A stretch of 64,000 nt of DNA from G963422595 sp963422595. GTDB lineage: Bacteria; Pseudomonadota; Gammaproteobacteria; UBA4575. Made by a program: the position numbers and the translations under genes. The stretch's first letter is position 1. Each line of letters starts with the position of its first letter. The stretch covers positions 1,715,566 through 1,779,565 of the forward strand of contig OY730298.1 in the NCBI GenBank assembly GCA_963422595.1, written 5' to 3'. The notes under the pieces were generated by a model, which did no database searches, was not told the DNA's origin, and was given only the letters and a program-made list of their open reading frames with translations. Below, piece by piece: positions 11,599 to 22,149 of this stretch.

Positions 11599-11763
11599 TC
11601 GTATTGGCAGCTTCGTCAGAGAACCATTGACCGTCTCTGGAAAGTGCTTATTGATGTATATGAACTACTTGAACTCTTAACGACTGATGAATTTCTTCGT
11701 ATTGATACGCCTCGGGAAAATCCCCTCGTTCACGCTTTCTTGTTTTTGAAAAAGACTAAATAA
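11599..11763 (+). pseudogene. Start-less open frame, possible gene remnant
   Basis: Between the RelE gene and the attC-like site, one plus-strand frame stays open for 54 codons between two stops without any usable start. It encodes a protein-like sequence including RQRTIDRLWKVLIDVYELL and RIDTPRENPLVHAF. The composition looks coding, but I do not recognise the family. It may be the 3' end of a gene whose beginning was lost when the toxin-antitoxin or cassette DNA arrived. Confidence 0.3.
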
Positions 11764-11807
11764 TACAACTATTCCTTTGGGTTTTGATACTTGGAGCCCT
11801 GACGCCT

Positions 11808-11883
11808 GTATAACGGGTAGGCCACAAAGCGTAGATTTGACTGTCCAGCCACGAAGTGGCGAGCGTTGATAAACTTGTTATGC
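11808..11883 (-). other. Integron attC-like site at the end of the HEPN-like gene
   Basis: On the minus strand a 76-bp element begins GCATAAC (6/7 to RYYYAAC) and ends GTTATAC (6/7 to GTTRRRY). The two boxes are complementary at 6 of 7 positions, and an internal hairpin GCCAC-GAA-GTGGC lies between them. The stop codon of the adjacent gene falls inside the first box, which is the arrangement of an integron gene cassette. No integrase and no second attC were found here, and the inner L boxes are not convincing, so this may be a solitary or decayed cassette. Confidence 0.35.
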
Positions 11884-12447
11884 ACTTGACTTGCCAACAC
11901 ACATATCTGTCGCTAAACCAGAGGCTTTTCCACGTGGCATATGGTCATGAAGTAAGAACTTTAATTCAGTTATTCTTTTATAGGCTCGTTCTGCATTTCC
12001 CTTTGTTATATCTTTCTCAAGTCTTGATCCAGGATATGAAAAATAGTTCCTTGTATTTTCTTCCTGGCTCCATTCATAACTCTTCTTTAAAAGTTCTGGT
12101 TTAGGGTGAGCGAGCTTATTCCTAATTCCCGACAACCATACCACAGTAGACCATGGTTCTTTCTTGTCATCATAATCTATTTCACGCTCATTGCAGATAA
12201 TACGGAGCTTTGCTATTGGTGATGATCTTTCAAAATCTTTACAGCCAGGCACAATGCGATCACCTATAGTATTGCATAAAGGTTCAATCGCAAGCGCCGA
12301 CATTGTAATAGCAGTTAGCGCTGGATAAAGCTGATTGATTTTCGTTTTTGAAAGCGTATCTAGCGCATCTTTTGCCGCATCTAAAAACATATTATGTGCC
12401 GAAAAAAGCCGCTTTCTTTCACCTATGATTTTCTTTTCATCCCTCAT
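11878..12447 (-). CDS. HEPN-like protein of unknown function
   Basis: A 189-residue, largely helical, charged protein that I do not recognise as a named family. The most informative feature is IRNKLAHPKPE at 108-118, which contains an R-x4-H motif (R109, H114) of the type seen in HEPN-domain RNases and RNase-derived proteins. The protein lacks signal peptide and membrane segments. It lies alone between a toxin-antitoxin pair and purA, and its stop codon overlaps an attC-like element, so it may be a captured gene cassette. A stress or antiphage role is possible but is inference. Confidence 0.5.
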   Translation of the reverse strand: MRDEKKIIGERKRLFSAHNMFLDAAKDALDTLSKTKINQLYPALTAITMSALAIEPLCNTIGDRIVPGCKDFERSSPIAKLRIICNEREIDYDDKKEPWSTVVWLSGIRNKLAHPKPELLKKSYEWSQEENTRNYFSYPGSRLEKDITKGNAERAYKRITELKFLLHDHMPRGKASGLATDMCVGKSSA

Positions 12448-12544
12448 TTAAATTAAGCTGACTGTTAACCAGCTTTACTGAACTCTCTTAAGGCTTTCAT
12501 CTACGATCTCTTTCTTAATTCCCATACATTGTAAAAATTTAAAG

Positions 12545-13834
12545 TTAAAACACCGGCTTGCAAATAATATTTTGGCTGCGCTCGGGGCCTGTCGATATCA
12601 GGTCAATGGGAACCTCCAGTAGTTGTTGAATGCGATCCAGGTAGTCGCGCGCCTGCCGCGGAAGCTGATCTAATTCGGTAATACCCAGCGTGGTCTGTTG
12701 CCACCCCTGGTGTTGTTCGTAGATGGGTTGACATTGTGCCAGGTCGCCACTTTCTACGGGCACTGTATCCAGCACCGCGCCTTGCTGGCGGTATTGAACG
12801 CATATTTTTATGTTGTGCAGGTGATCGAGCACGTCGAGCTTGGTAATACATAGTCCGGTGATGCCGTTCACGCGTACGGCGCGGCGCAGGGCGACAGCAT
12901 CCAGCCAGCCACAACGCCTGGGGCGGCCGGTGGTGGCGCCAAATTCTTTGCCGCGAGTGGCGAGTTGTTGCCCAACTTTATCGGCTAATTCGGTAGGGAA
13001 AGGCCCACCACCTACACGGGTGGTGTAGGCCTTGACGATGCCTAACACGTGGTCCATGGCGCCGGGTGCGGCACCGCTGCCGGTACATGCTGCGCCTGCC
13101 GTGGTGTTGGAGGAGGTCACAAACGGGTAGGTGCCGTGGTCAATGTCCAACAGGGTACCTTGCGCACCTTCAAACAGGAGGTTTTTGTGGCGGTTACGCA
13201 GTGCGTGGATGCGCGCGGATACGTCGGTTATAAGCGGCGCAAGTACTTCGGCATGTTGTCTGCACAGGGCTTTGATTTCTTCCACGTCAACGGTGTGATA
13301 CGCGAAGTATTGTTTAAGCACGAAGTTGTGGTAGTCAATTATTTCTTCCAAACGCTGATTGCAGTGGCGTTCGTCAAACAGGTCGGCGACGCGCAGCCCA
13401 CGCCGCGCGACTTTGTCTTCGTAAGCGGGGCCAATGCCGCGTCCGGTGGTGCCGATGGCGGCTTTTCCACGCGCTTGTTCGCGCGCCTGATCCAGTAGGA
13501 TATGGTAGGGTAGGATTAACGGGCAGGCCGGGGAGATGCGCAGACGCCGCGTAACCGGAATGTCGCGCTGTTCAAGCACGTGGATTTCTTCACGCAGGGC
13601 ATCGGGCGCCAGTACTACGCCGTTACCGATGAGGCATTCCACTCCCTGACGCAGGATTCCCGAAGGTATCAGGTGTAGTATAGTTTGTCGGCCATTGACA
13701 ACTATGGTGTGACCGGCATTGTGTCCGCCCTGAAAGCGCACTACCGCGTCAGCTTGCTCGGTAAGCAGGTCAACGATTTTGCCTTTGCCTTCGTCGCCCC
13801 ATTGGGTTCCCAGTATTATTATGCTCTTTGCCAT
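12545..13834 (-). CDS. purA: Adenylosuccinate synthetase PurA
   Basis: Joins aspartate to IMP using GTP, the committed step to AMP. The N-terminus AKSIIILGTQWGDEGKGK holds the GTP P-loop, QGGHNAGHT the IMP-binding histidine region, and TTGRGIGPAYEDK the next conserved segment. ATG at 13834 gives 429 residues, the usual length; a longer frame to 13939 would overlap hisZ and add a non-conserved leader. The start lies 8 bp after the hisZ stop. It ends the conserved hfq-hflX-hflKC-DUF2065-hisZ-purA run and is probably co-transcribed with it. Confidence 0.97.
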   Translation of the reverse strand: MAKSIIILGTQWGDEGKGKIVDLLTEQADAVVRFQGGHNAGHTIVVNGRQTILHLIPSGILRQGVECLIGNGVVLAPDALREEIHVLEQRDIPVTRRLRISPACPLILPYHILLDQAREQARGKAAIGTTGRGIGPAYEDKVARRGLRVADLFDERHCNQRLEEIIDYHNFVLKQYFAYHTVDVEEIKALCRQHAEVLAPLITDVSARIHALRNRHKNLLFEGAQGTLLDIDHGTYPFVTSSNTTAGAACTGSGAAPGAMDHVLGIVKAYTTRVGGGPFPTELADKVGQQLATRGKEFGATTGRPRRCGWLDAVALRRAVRVNGITGLCITKLDVLDHLHNIKICVQYRQQGAVLDTVPVESGDLAQCQPIYEQHQGWQQTTLGITELDQLPRQARDYLDRIQQLLEVPIDLISTGPERSQNIICKPVF

Positions 13835-13841
13835 AATGCCG

Positions 13842-15026
13842 TTATTTAATCTCCCTGACTGTCCATTGCTGATTTTCCTGTTGTAACACACGATTGCAGC
13901 GCATGTCCGCGGCATTGCCTGACTGACCGGCCAGTTCACAAATGACGCGCTCGCCCTGTGCCCTTAGTTGGGTAATTTTTGCACGTAGTCGCGGGTCGTC
14001 GTTACGGGGAGCAAATATTCCGTGTAGCGGCTGGTTGGTGTAGGGGGAGATTCTGGCAAGTGCCTTCAGATCCAGGCTGAAGCCAGTGGCCGCACGCGAG
14101 CGGCCAAATACTTTGCCGATGGCGTCGTAGCGACCACCACGCGCGATTTGTTCGCCTTGTCCGGAGACGTAGGCCGCGAACGCGGCGGCGTTTTGATAGC
14201 GATAGCCACTTAAGGCGGCTAGGTCAAAGTGTAGCTGCACGGCGGAGCTGCGTAGTTTGACTTGTCTGGAGAGTGCGTCGATGTAGTCTATGTATTGGAT
14301 CACGGCGTTATCGACACTGCGTAGTATTTGCCTGGCGTGGTCGAGCGTGGCTTCGCTACCGCTGAGATCGGATAGTGCCATTAGAATTTCCTGCCATTCT
14401 TCCGCTAGGGTGCAGGTCGATAAAAATTGGTGGTATTCGGGCATGGCCCTTTGTTGTAGTAGCGTGTGTAATGTTTTTTGCTGGTCTGCATTCAACCCGG
14501 CTTGTTTTACCAGACTGGTGAAGATGCCAACGTGACCAAGGTCCAGGCAGATATTTTTAATCCCCACAAGCCGCAGGGTTTCGAGCATTAAGCAGATAAT
14601 TTCCGCGTCGCTGTCTATGCCGGCATGCCCGTATAGTTCGGCACCAAGCTGTAGTGGGCTGCGCGTCAGATGGCGCCCACCCGGTCGCGCACGTAACACG
14701 GTACCCAGATAGCAAAACCGGGTGGGTACTTCGCGTTTGAGCGCGCGCGCGTCAATACGTGCAACCTGTGAGGTCATGTCGGCGCGCACGCCCATCATGC
14801 GCCCGCTAAGTTGATCCGTTAGCTTGAAGGTTTGCAGGTCTAAGTCATCGCTGGGGCCAATCAACAGGGAGTCCAGATATTCGATGAACGGCGGAATAAC
14901 GAGTTCATACCCCCAACTGGAGAACGTGTCGAGTAAAATACGCCGATAGTATTCTAACCAGGCGGCTTCATCGGGCAATGATTCTTCTATGCCTTCCGGT
15001 AGCAGCCAACGGTTTGCATTGCTCAT
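13842..15026 (-). CDS. hisZ: ATP phosphoribosyltransferase regulatory subunit HisZ
   Basis: A paralogue of histidyl-tRNA synthetase that activates short-form HisG. The 394-residue protein keeps the class II synthetase core (WLLPEGIEESLPDEA, motif 2-like FCYLGTVLRARPG, and ARGGRYDAIGKVFGR) but lacks the anticodon-binding domain. Its position between the hfl genes and purA is common to many gammaproteobacteria. Only 7 bp separate purA from it and 6 bp separate it from DUF2065, implying one operon. Confidence 0.94.
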   Translation of the reverse strand: MSNANRWLLPEGIEESLPDEAAWLEYYRRILLDTFSSWGYELVIPPFIEYLDSLLIGPSDDLDLQTFKLTDQLSGRMMGVRADMTSQVARIDARALKREVPTRFCYLGTVLRARPGGRHLTRSPLQLGAELYGHAGIDSDAEIICLMLETLRLVGIKNICLDLGHVGIFTSLVKQAGLNADQQKTLHTLLQQRAMPEYHQFLSTCTLAEEWQEILMALSDLSGSEATLDHARQILRSVDNAVIQYIDYIDALSRQVKLRSSAVQLHFDLAALSGYRYQNAAAFAAYVSGQGEQIARGGRYDAIGKVFGRSRAATGFSLDLKALARISPYTNQPLHGIFAPRNDDPRLRAKITQLRAQGERVICELAGQSGNAADMRCNRVLQQENQQWTVREIK

Positions 15027-15032
15027 GGAAAT

Positions 15033-15227
15033 TTACGAGATCAGTCTGAGGACGTATAGGAGAATGATTCCAAACGTCATGCTTAGCAGGCCAATTACAC
15101 GCAGGGTTTGATCAGGCAGTTGACTGAGTTGGGCTAAAGCGCGTCGAAATTTTTCCGGTGCCAGAAACGGGATAATGCCGTCCAGTACCAGTACCAGCGC
15201 GATTGCGACCAGCAGATGATTCCACAT
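15033..15227 (-). CDS. DUF2065 (YjeT-like) small membrane protein
   Basis: A 64-residue protein with two hydrophobic helices (HLLVAIALVLVLDGIIPFLA and IGLLSMTFGIILLYVLRLI) flanking a short loop with PEKFRRAL. Size and sequence match DUF2065/YjeT, which regularly follows hflC in gammaproteobacteria. It is probably an inner-membrane accessory of unknown role, perhaps linked to the HflKC complex by co-transcription. Confidence 0.88.
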   Translation of the reverse strand: MWNHLLVAIALVLVLDGIIPFLAPEKFRRALAQLSQLPDQTLRVIGLLSMTFGIILLYVLRLIS

Positions 15228-15250
15228 GAAAACAGATTAGTAAGAGGCAA

Positions 15251-16114
15251 TCAGTTTTGTTCGGATTTTTTAAAGTAACGGAAAAATTCGGAATCAGGCT
15301 GCATAATTAAAAAGTCGTTATTCATGTTAAAGGTGTTGACGTATGCCTTTAAGCTGCGGGTGAAACTGTAGAATTCCTCATTTTGCTGGTAGGCGTCGGC
15401 ATACATTCTGGCGGATTCGGCATCACCATCACCTCGAATTTGCTCAGCTTCGTTGTAGGCGTTCGCTAGAATCACGGTGCGCTCTTTGTCGGACGTGGCC
15501 CGGATAACTTCTGCCTGCTCTCTACCTCGCGCCCGAAAGTCTTTGGCAACACGGTCTCGTTCGGCACGCATGCGGTTAAATACGGATTCGCTGACGTCAT
15601 CCGGAAGGTCGATTTTGCTCACTCGCACGTCGACCACTTGAATGCCGAAGTTTTTAGCATCTTCATTAGATTGAATCTGTATGACTTCCATGATCTCGCT
15701 GCGCTCGCCAGAAACTACTTCCTGAATAGTGCGCTTGCCAAATTCATTTTTTAAACCGTCTACGAGGATTAATTCCAAACGTTGAATGGCACGGGATTCC
15801 TGTCCGCCAGTGGCGATGTAGTATTTTTCCACGTCGGCAATGCGCCACTTGGCGTAGAAGTCTACTTTTACGTATTTCTTTTCGCTGGTGGGAAATTCGG
15901 TAGGCGGAACGTCCAGCGTTAGAATGCGCGAATCATATTTTTCGATGCTGTTGACTACGGGTATTTTGAAATGTATGCCAGGAGCAAGCGTAGCGTCTTT
16001 GACTTCTCCAAATTTCAATTTGATGGCTTTTTGTCTTTGATCTACCTGAAAAACAAATGACCACATGGCTATAAGAATCGCCACCAGGGCCACCAGCAGT
16101 ATTTTAATATTCAT
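15251..16114 (-). CDS. hflC: HflC, SPFH-family modulator of FtsH
   Basis: A membrane-anchored SPFH/band-7 protein that forms the HflK/HflC cage around FtsH. The 287-residue chain has one N-terminal transmembrane helix (LLVALVAILIAMWSFVF), then the periplasmic band-7 domain (VDQRQKAIKLKFGEV, VKVDFYAKWRI) and a coiled, charged C-terminal part (RARGREQAEVIRATSDKER). Its start is 1 bp after the hflK stop, so the two subunits are coupled for equal synthesis. Confidence 0.95.
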   Translation of the reverse strand: MNIKILLVALVAILIAMWSFVFQVDQRQKAIKLKFGEVKDATLAPGIHFKIPVVNSIEKYDSRILTLDVPPTEFPTSEKKYVKVDFYAKWRIADVEKYYIATGGQESRAIQRLELILVDGLKNEFGKRTIQEVVSGERSEIMEVIQIQSNEDAKNFGIQVVDVRVSKIDLPDDVSESVFNRMRAERDRVAKDFRARGREQAEVIRATSDKERTVILANAYNEAEQIRGDGDAESARMYADAYQQNEEFYSFTRSLKAYVNTFNMNNDFLIMQPDSEFFRYFKKSEQN

Positions 16115-16115
16115 G

Positions 16116-17255
16116 TTAGCGTCTCTCTCTACGACGTTCGGAACGCCCCGATGCGCCCGGTTGATTGTCTATGTCAGACCGCTCCGTAGTGGCGGCACCT
16201 TGCATAGTACGCGGATCATTGATCAGCGAGCGATTTTTGATGATTTGATCTAATGGAAGATACAGCAGGTTGTTGCTCCCCTCAACGTCCAGCAGCACTT
16301 TGTTGCTGTTGGTGTATACCGACTCTACCGCTTCAAGGTATAGACGTTCGCGCGTTACCCGCGGCGCCCTTTCGTATTCGGTTAATAGCTTCAAAAATCT
16401 TTTCGCTTCGCCTTCAGAGTTGGCGATGACGCGATCCCGATAGGCATTGGCTTCCTGCAATAGTCTGGCCGCTTCACCACGCGCCTTGGGCACGATGCTG
16501 TTGGCGTAGGCTTCTGCTTCCTTTATGTAACGATCATAGTCCTCACGTGATTTGATGGCGTCAGAAAACGCCGCCTTGACCGGATCGGGAGGCAGTGATT
16601 TTTCCAGATTAACCTTCTGAATGTAGATGCCGGATCCGTATTCATCCATAATGCCCTGTAGTAGTTCTCTGGTAATGCTGGAGATTTGCGCGCGCCCTTC
16701 AAATAATACAAAGTCAATTGAGTTTTTCCCTACTATTTCACGCACCGCACTTTCCATCGCGTCTTTTACGGTGATGTCTGGATCGCGTAAATTAAATTTG
16801 TAGTTTTCGGCACTTTTAATCTTGTATTGCGCTTCTAACGATACTTCGACGATATTTTCGTCTTGTGTCAGCATCGAGGTTTTATTCGATACCTCACGCA
16901 CTTCATCAATGTTGACTTTTTCAACACTTTCTATCGGATACGGCAGATGCCAATTTAACCCGGCGGTGGTGGTTCTTTTGTATTGACCGAAACGAAGTTC
17001 TACCCCCCGCTCTGCTTGTTTCACGGTGTACAGGCCAGTAAGTCCCCAAATAACGATGGCCGCCACAATCAGTAGTGACACTATGACGCTACCCGGTCCC
17101 TTGGAACTGCGTCTGGAACCACCAGAACCAAAAATTCCGCCAAATTTCCTGGTTAGGTTACGAAATACTTCGTCAAGGTCCGGCGGTCCCTGATTCCCCG
17201 GCTTTTGACCCCACGGCCCATTATCCTTACTACCATCCGGACTATTCCATGGCAT
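16116..17255 (-). CDS. hflK: HflK, SPFH-family modulator of FtsH
   Basis: Partner of HflC. The 379-residue protein starts with a Gly/Pro/Asn-rich cytoplasmic segment (PWNSPDGSKDNGPWGQKPG), followed by a transmembrane helix (VIVSLLIVAAIVIWGLTGLY) and the band-7 domain (VKQAERGVELRFGQY). The long helical region ends in an arginine-rich tail. ATG at 17255 is chosen because GGAG lies 6 bases upstream; a TTG four codons earlier overlaps that ribosome binding site. A 224-bp gap separates it from hflX, so an internal promoter is possible. Confidence 0.95.
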   Translation of the reverse strand: MPWNSPDGSKDNGPWGQKPGNQGPPDLDEVFRNLTRKFGGIFGSGGSRRSSKGPGSVIVSLLIVAAIVIWGLTGLYTVKQAERGVELRFGQYKRTTTAGLNWHLPYPIESVEKVNIDEVREVSNKTSMLTQDENIVEVSLEAQYKIKSAENYKFNLRDPDITVKDAMESAVREIVGKNSIDFVLFEGRAQISSITRELLQGIMDEYGSGIYIQKVNLEKSLPPDPVKAAFSDAIKSREDYDRYIKEAEAYANSIVPKARGEAARLLQEANAYRDRVIANSEGEAKRFLKLLTEYERAPRVTRERLYLEAVESVYTNSNKVLLDVEGSNNLLYLPLDQIIKNRSLINDPRTMQGAATTERSDIDNQPGASGRSERRRERR

Positions 17256-17479
17256 GTTTTTCTCCAAGAAAGATTGTCAGTTTATTGTTTTTGAGCACGA
17301 TGTTGTTATTCTATCAAATTGTAAGAAAAAATCAGCTTATAAATTCAGCCGGCCAGCAATAGTTGGCATGCTGTGCATCCGCTTTACATAAACTGGTATA
17401 TATTATTTAAGGGAATTATAGCCCAATTAAAATCTTTTGTTCACACGATTTCAAACTAAGCTATCACTGGCGGACGGCA

Positions 17480-18763
<1,284 letters not shown>

Positions 18764-18801
18764 ACAGTCGCTCCATGTTGATTTTCAAAACTGGCAGGGC
18801 G

Positions 18802-19038
18802 TTATTCTGGTCGCTCATCATTTAGGGGGATCTTTACCATCCGCGCCGGTACGATAGTTGAGATGGCGTGCTTATATACCATTTGATTGACGCTGTTCTT
18901 GAGCAAAATCACAAATTGATCAAAAGAGTCGATTTGACCACGTAGCTTGATTCCATTTACCAAATATATTGCCACTGGAACCTTTTCTTTGCGCAGTGCG
19001 TTAAGGAAAGGCTCTTGTAGAGTTTGGCCTTTTGACAT
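18802..19038 (-). CDS. hfq: RNA chaperone Hfq
   Basis: A hexameric Sm-like protein that pairs small RNAs with mRNAs. The 78-residue chain has Sm1 (VPVAIYLVNGIKLRGQIDSF, DQFVILLKN) and Sm2 (YKHAISTIVP) with the conserved Q-F-D/N and KH residues. The C-terminal tail is short (VKIPLNDERPE), unlike the long tail of E. coli Hfq. ATG at 19038 is used; an ATG one codon upstream also exists. In order with miaA upstream and hflX downstream. Confidence 0.97.
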   Translation of the reverse strand: MSKGQTLQEPFLNALRKEKVPVAIYLVNGIKLRGQIDSFDQFVILLKNSVNQMVYKHAISTIVPARMVKIPLNDERPE

Positions 19039-19148
19039 CACTGTAACACCTCTGGTTATTGTTATCGTCTTGTTTTTGTCGCCATCTGGTTGTGAGCTGT
19101 CACCATTATTACGATTGTGGTTTCGATGCCGATAGTGTAGCAGTTCGG

Positions 19149-20078
19149 TTAGCTTAGATGTGAATGAATTTTGTGACAGACTGTGCGCATGTCGTATCGC
19201 TCGGCGATAAGGCTGGCAAGATGAGTTTCATGCCTTAGCCAGGTAAGCTGTCTTTTGGCGAGTTGGCGCGTGGCAATAATTGCCTTTTGGCACATGATGT
19301 CGAAATCAATAGTGCCATCAAGATATTGCCAGACCTGACGATAGCCGACGGATCGCATTGCAGGTAAACCGGCATGCAGATCCTGACGTTGGTGTAGTGA
19401 TTTTACTTCGGCCAGGAGTCCATTTTTGAGCATGGAGTTGAAGCGTTGTTCGATGCGCTGATGCAGGATGCGACGATTTTCAGGAAGTAACGCTATTTTC
19501 AAGGCGCGAAACGGTAGTTGCAGCGGGCGCGACTGCGCATGCCACTCACTGATTGGTATACCAGTTAGCTCATATACTTCTAAGGCGCGCTGAATTCGCT
19601 GCGGATCGTTAGGATGAATGCGCCTGGCGGCCTGCGGATCAATGGCACCCAGGCGCGCGTGCATAAATTCCCAGCCCCGCTGCCGCCCCATGTGGTTCAG
19701 TTTTTTTCTTACCGTGGGGCTGGCACCAGGCATGTGCGACAGGCCACGCTGTAGGGCGCTAAAATAAAGCATGCTGCCACCCACCAATAAAGGGATGTTG
19801 TCGCGCGCGTGAATTTGTCTTATTAGCCTTAGGGCATCTGCCCGAAAACTGGCCGCGGAGTATGCCTCCTTAGGGTGCAGAATATTGATCAGGTGGTGCG
19901 GACGTTGGTGCAATATTTCCGCACTCGGTTTCGCCGCGCCAATGTCCATGCCCCGATAGATCATTACCGAATCTACGCTAATAATCTCGCAGGGGAATTG
20001 CGCGGAAATTTTGAGGGCGAGTTCGGTCTTGCCACTGGCCGTGGGACCCATCAAAAAAATTATCGGGATAACGGACAA
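19149..20078 (-). CDS. miaA: tRNA dimethylallyltransferase MiaA
   Basis: Adds the dimethylallyl group to A37 of tRNAs that read UNN codons. The 309-residue protein has the P-loop MGPTASGKTELAL, the DSVMIYRGMDIGAAKP motif that positions the substrate base, GGSMLYFSALQRGLS, and the C-terminal SVGYRQVWQYL and ATRQLAKRQLTWLR signatures. It follows mutL by 59 bp and precedes hfq, the conserved gammaproteobacterial order. Confidence 0.96.
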   Translation of the reverse strand: MSVIPIIFLMGPTASGKTELALKISAQFPCEIISVDSVMIYRGMDIGAAKPSAEILHQRPHHLINILHPKEAYSAASFRADALRLIRQIHARDNIPLLVGGSMLYFSALQRGLSHMPGASPTVRKKLNHMGRQRGWEFMHARLGAIDPQAARRIHPNDPQRIQRALEVYELTGIPISEWHAQSRPLQLPFRALKIALLPENRRILHQRIEQRFNSMLKNGLLAEVKSLHQRQDLHAGLPAMRSVGYRQVWQYLDGTIDFDIMCQKAIIATRQLAKRQLTWLRHETHLASLIAERYDMRTVCHKIHSHLS

Positions 20079-20137
20079 TAGAGCTTGATTAACGTTGCAA
20101 AAATCCTGCCGGCAGCAAAACAGTCACACTAAAGAGG

Positions 20138-21952
20138 TTACTGACCACGCTTGAACAATTTGTCCAGCTGTTCAACGCTTACCGGTACCCAGGTTGGACG
20201 CCCATGATTACATTGATCGCTTTTTTCTGTGGTTTCCATCTCCCGTAATAGAGCATTCATTTCAGCAATCGTCAACTTGCGGTTCGCGCGTACTGCACTA
20301 TGACAGGCTATAGTGGATAGTAGTTTGCTGGTGGCTTGCTCAAGTTTTTCGGATGAACCAAACATGTTTAAATCGGCCAGTACGTCTCTAATCAGTTCGC
20401 TCATGTCGGCCTGCTGCAATAATGAAGGAATCTCTCTTAATACGATGCTTTCTTCACCAAAACTTTCAAGCTGAAACCCGAACTTCACAAACGCTTCGTG
20501 ATGCTGTTCGGCTAATGCCACTTCCTGCCGACTTAGGTTGATGGTTAGCGGCATTAGTAACGGCTGCGTGGCTATATTACCTTGCCGATATAAGACCTTG
20601 AGGCGCTCATATACGATGCGCTCGTGCGCGGCATGCATGTCTATAATGACTAAACCCTGGGCATTTTGTGCGAGGATGTATATGCCGTGCAGTTGCGCGA
20701 TGGCGTAACCTAATGGCGGAGCCAACGCTGCCGTATGCGCGTCTGTCACCGGCGCCTGCGCATGCCAGGCCGAATTGAACGACGGCGCGGTGGCGTAGCC
20801 TTGCAGCGGTTCGCGCGTGCGCGCCGCTGTACTGTGCACGCTATTGGGAACCTGGCTTGTGGATCTCTCGTTAGGTGCTTGCACGGCTTGAATATAGTCA
20901 TCTGCCAGTTTGGAGTATTGCTGCGCAGCCTGAGGCCCGGCTTTGGGCATGGTTTCAGCAATGGCTTTTCCAAGCGTGTGACGAATGAAGCCGTGCACGT
21001 ATTTGGCCTGACGAAAACGTACTTCGTGTTTCATGGGATGGGCATTTACGTCCACTTGGTCCGGGGGTATTTCCAGAAATAATACAAAGGCGGGGAAACG
21101 GCCATGATATAAAACGTCCTGATAGGCCTGTTTAACGGCATGTGCGATAACTTTGTCCCGAATCGCGCGACCATTTACATAGAAGTATTGCAGGTCCGCC
21201 TGACTACGTGAAAAAGTCGGCAGACTGATCCATCCGTTGATGTGTAAGTCTTGCGCAGAATTTTCCACGGGGATGCTCTGTTCGGCAAACTGCTGTCCGC
21301 ATATTTTTGCTACGCGACGTACGTTGTCCTGTGCGTCTGCAAGCGGAGGTAATTCCAGAAAGTTACGATTATTGTGTTTGGCGATCCACGCGACGGCGAA
21401 ACGACTTAACGCGGTTTTACACAGTACTGCTTCACAATGTTGTAGCTCGGTTCGCTCGGTACGTAGAAATTTTTTACGCGCCGGCACGTTAAAAAACAGG
21501 TTTTTCACTTCTATAGTGGTACCGTGCGCGTGCCGCACTGGCATTATTTCATCCGAAAACTCGCCACCTTCTCCCGCAAGTAACCAACCAACGTTGCCGT
21601 CTCGCTGATCATTAGAGGTAAGACTAAATCTGCAAACTGAGGCGATGCTGGGCAAAGCTTCGCCGCGAAATCCTAACGTGGATATATGTTCAATATCTTC
21701 TAACGTGGAGATTTTACTGGTGGCGTGACGCTCCAGGGCCAGGGCTATTTCCTGCTTGGGGATTCCGCAGCCATTGTCGGTGACGCGAATGACCTCGGTG
21801 CCACCGTGTTTCAGTTGAATTGAAATTTTAGTGGCGCCGGCATCCAGCGCGTTTTCAAGCAGTTCTTTTAATACTGACGCGGGACGGTCGATCACCTCAC
21901 CTGCGGCAATCTGATTGACGAGTTGTGTTGATAAACGCTGAATGGCTGTCAT
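20138..21952 (-). CDS. mutL: DNA mismatch repair protein MutL
   Basis: Links MutS to downstream repair factors. The 604-residue protein carries the GHKL ATPase motifs (IAAGEVIDRPASVLKELLEN, DNGCGIP, GFRGEALPSIASV, HGTTIEVKNLFFNVPARKKF), a proline/alanine-rich linker and a C-terminal dimerisation domain with IDMHAAHERIVYERL, ACHSAVRANRKL and CNHGRPTW. ATG at 21952 matches the usual TAIQRLSTQLVNQIAAGEV opening; the frame extends 25 codons upstream without conservation. Normally amiC is the next upstream gene, but about 3.5 kb of accessory DNA intervenes here. Confidence 0.95.
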   Translation of the reverse strand: MTAIQRLSTQLVNQIAAGEVIDRPASVLKELLENALDAGATKISIQLKHGGTEVIRVTDNGCGIPKQEIALALERHATSKISTLEDIEHISTLGFRGEALPSIASVCRFSLTSNDQRDGNVGWLLAGEGGEFSDEIMPVRHAHGTTIEVKNLFFNVPARKKFLRTERTELQHCEAVLCKTALSRFAVAWIAKHNNRNFLELPPLADAQDNVRRVAKICGQQFAEQSIPVENSAQDLHINGWISLPTFSRSQADLQYFYVNGRAIRDKVIAHAVKQAYQDVLYHGRFPAFVLFLEIPPDQVDVNAHPMKHEVRFRQAKYVHGFIRHTLGKAIAETMPKAGPQAAQQYSKLADDYIQAVQAPNERSTSQVPNSVHSTAARTREPLQGYATAPSFNSAWHAQAPVTDAHTAALAPPLGYAIAQLHGIYILAQNAQGLVIIDMHAAHERIVYERLKVLYRQGNIATQPLLMPLTINLSRQEVALAEQHHEAFVKFGFQLESFGEESIVLREIPSLLQQADMSELIRDVLADLNMFGSSEKLEQATSKLLSTIACHSAVRANRKLTIAEMNALLREMETTEKSDQCNHGRPTWVPVSVEQLDKLFKRGQ

Positions 21953-22149
21953 GATAGTCAATGCCTGTCTACATAAGCGATGTGAAACAAGGTCGAAAAA
22001 CGGCGCAGGGCGCGATGGGCTACGCACCCATTGCTAATAAATGCGGCCGCCACGATCTGCCAGTGCTTCCCCCCTTTAATTGCGCTTACGCTGAGGTTGA
22101 TTATATACGCAGCCATAAGTCCATCCAATGTCACTGCTTTTAATCGCAC

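Noticed and set aside
13835..13939. Longer purA start adding 35 codons
   Set aside because: It would overlap the 3' end of hisZ and adds a non-conserved leader before the standard AKSIIILGTQWGDEGKGK start.
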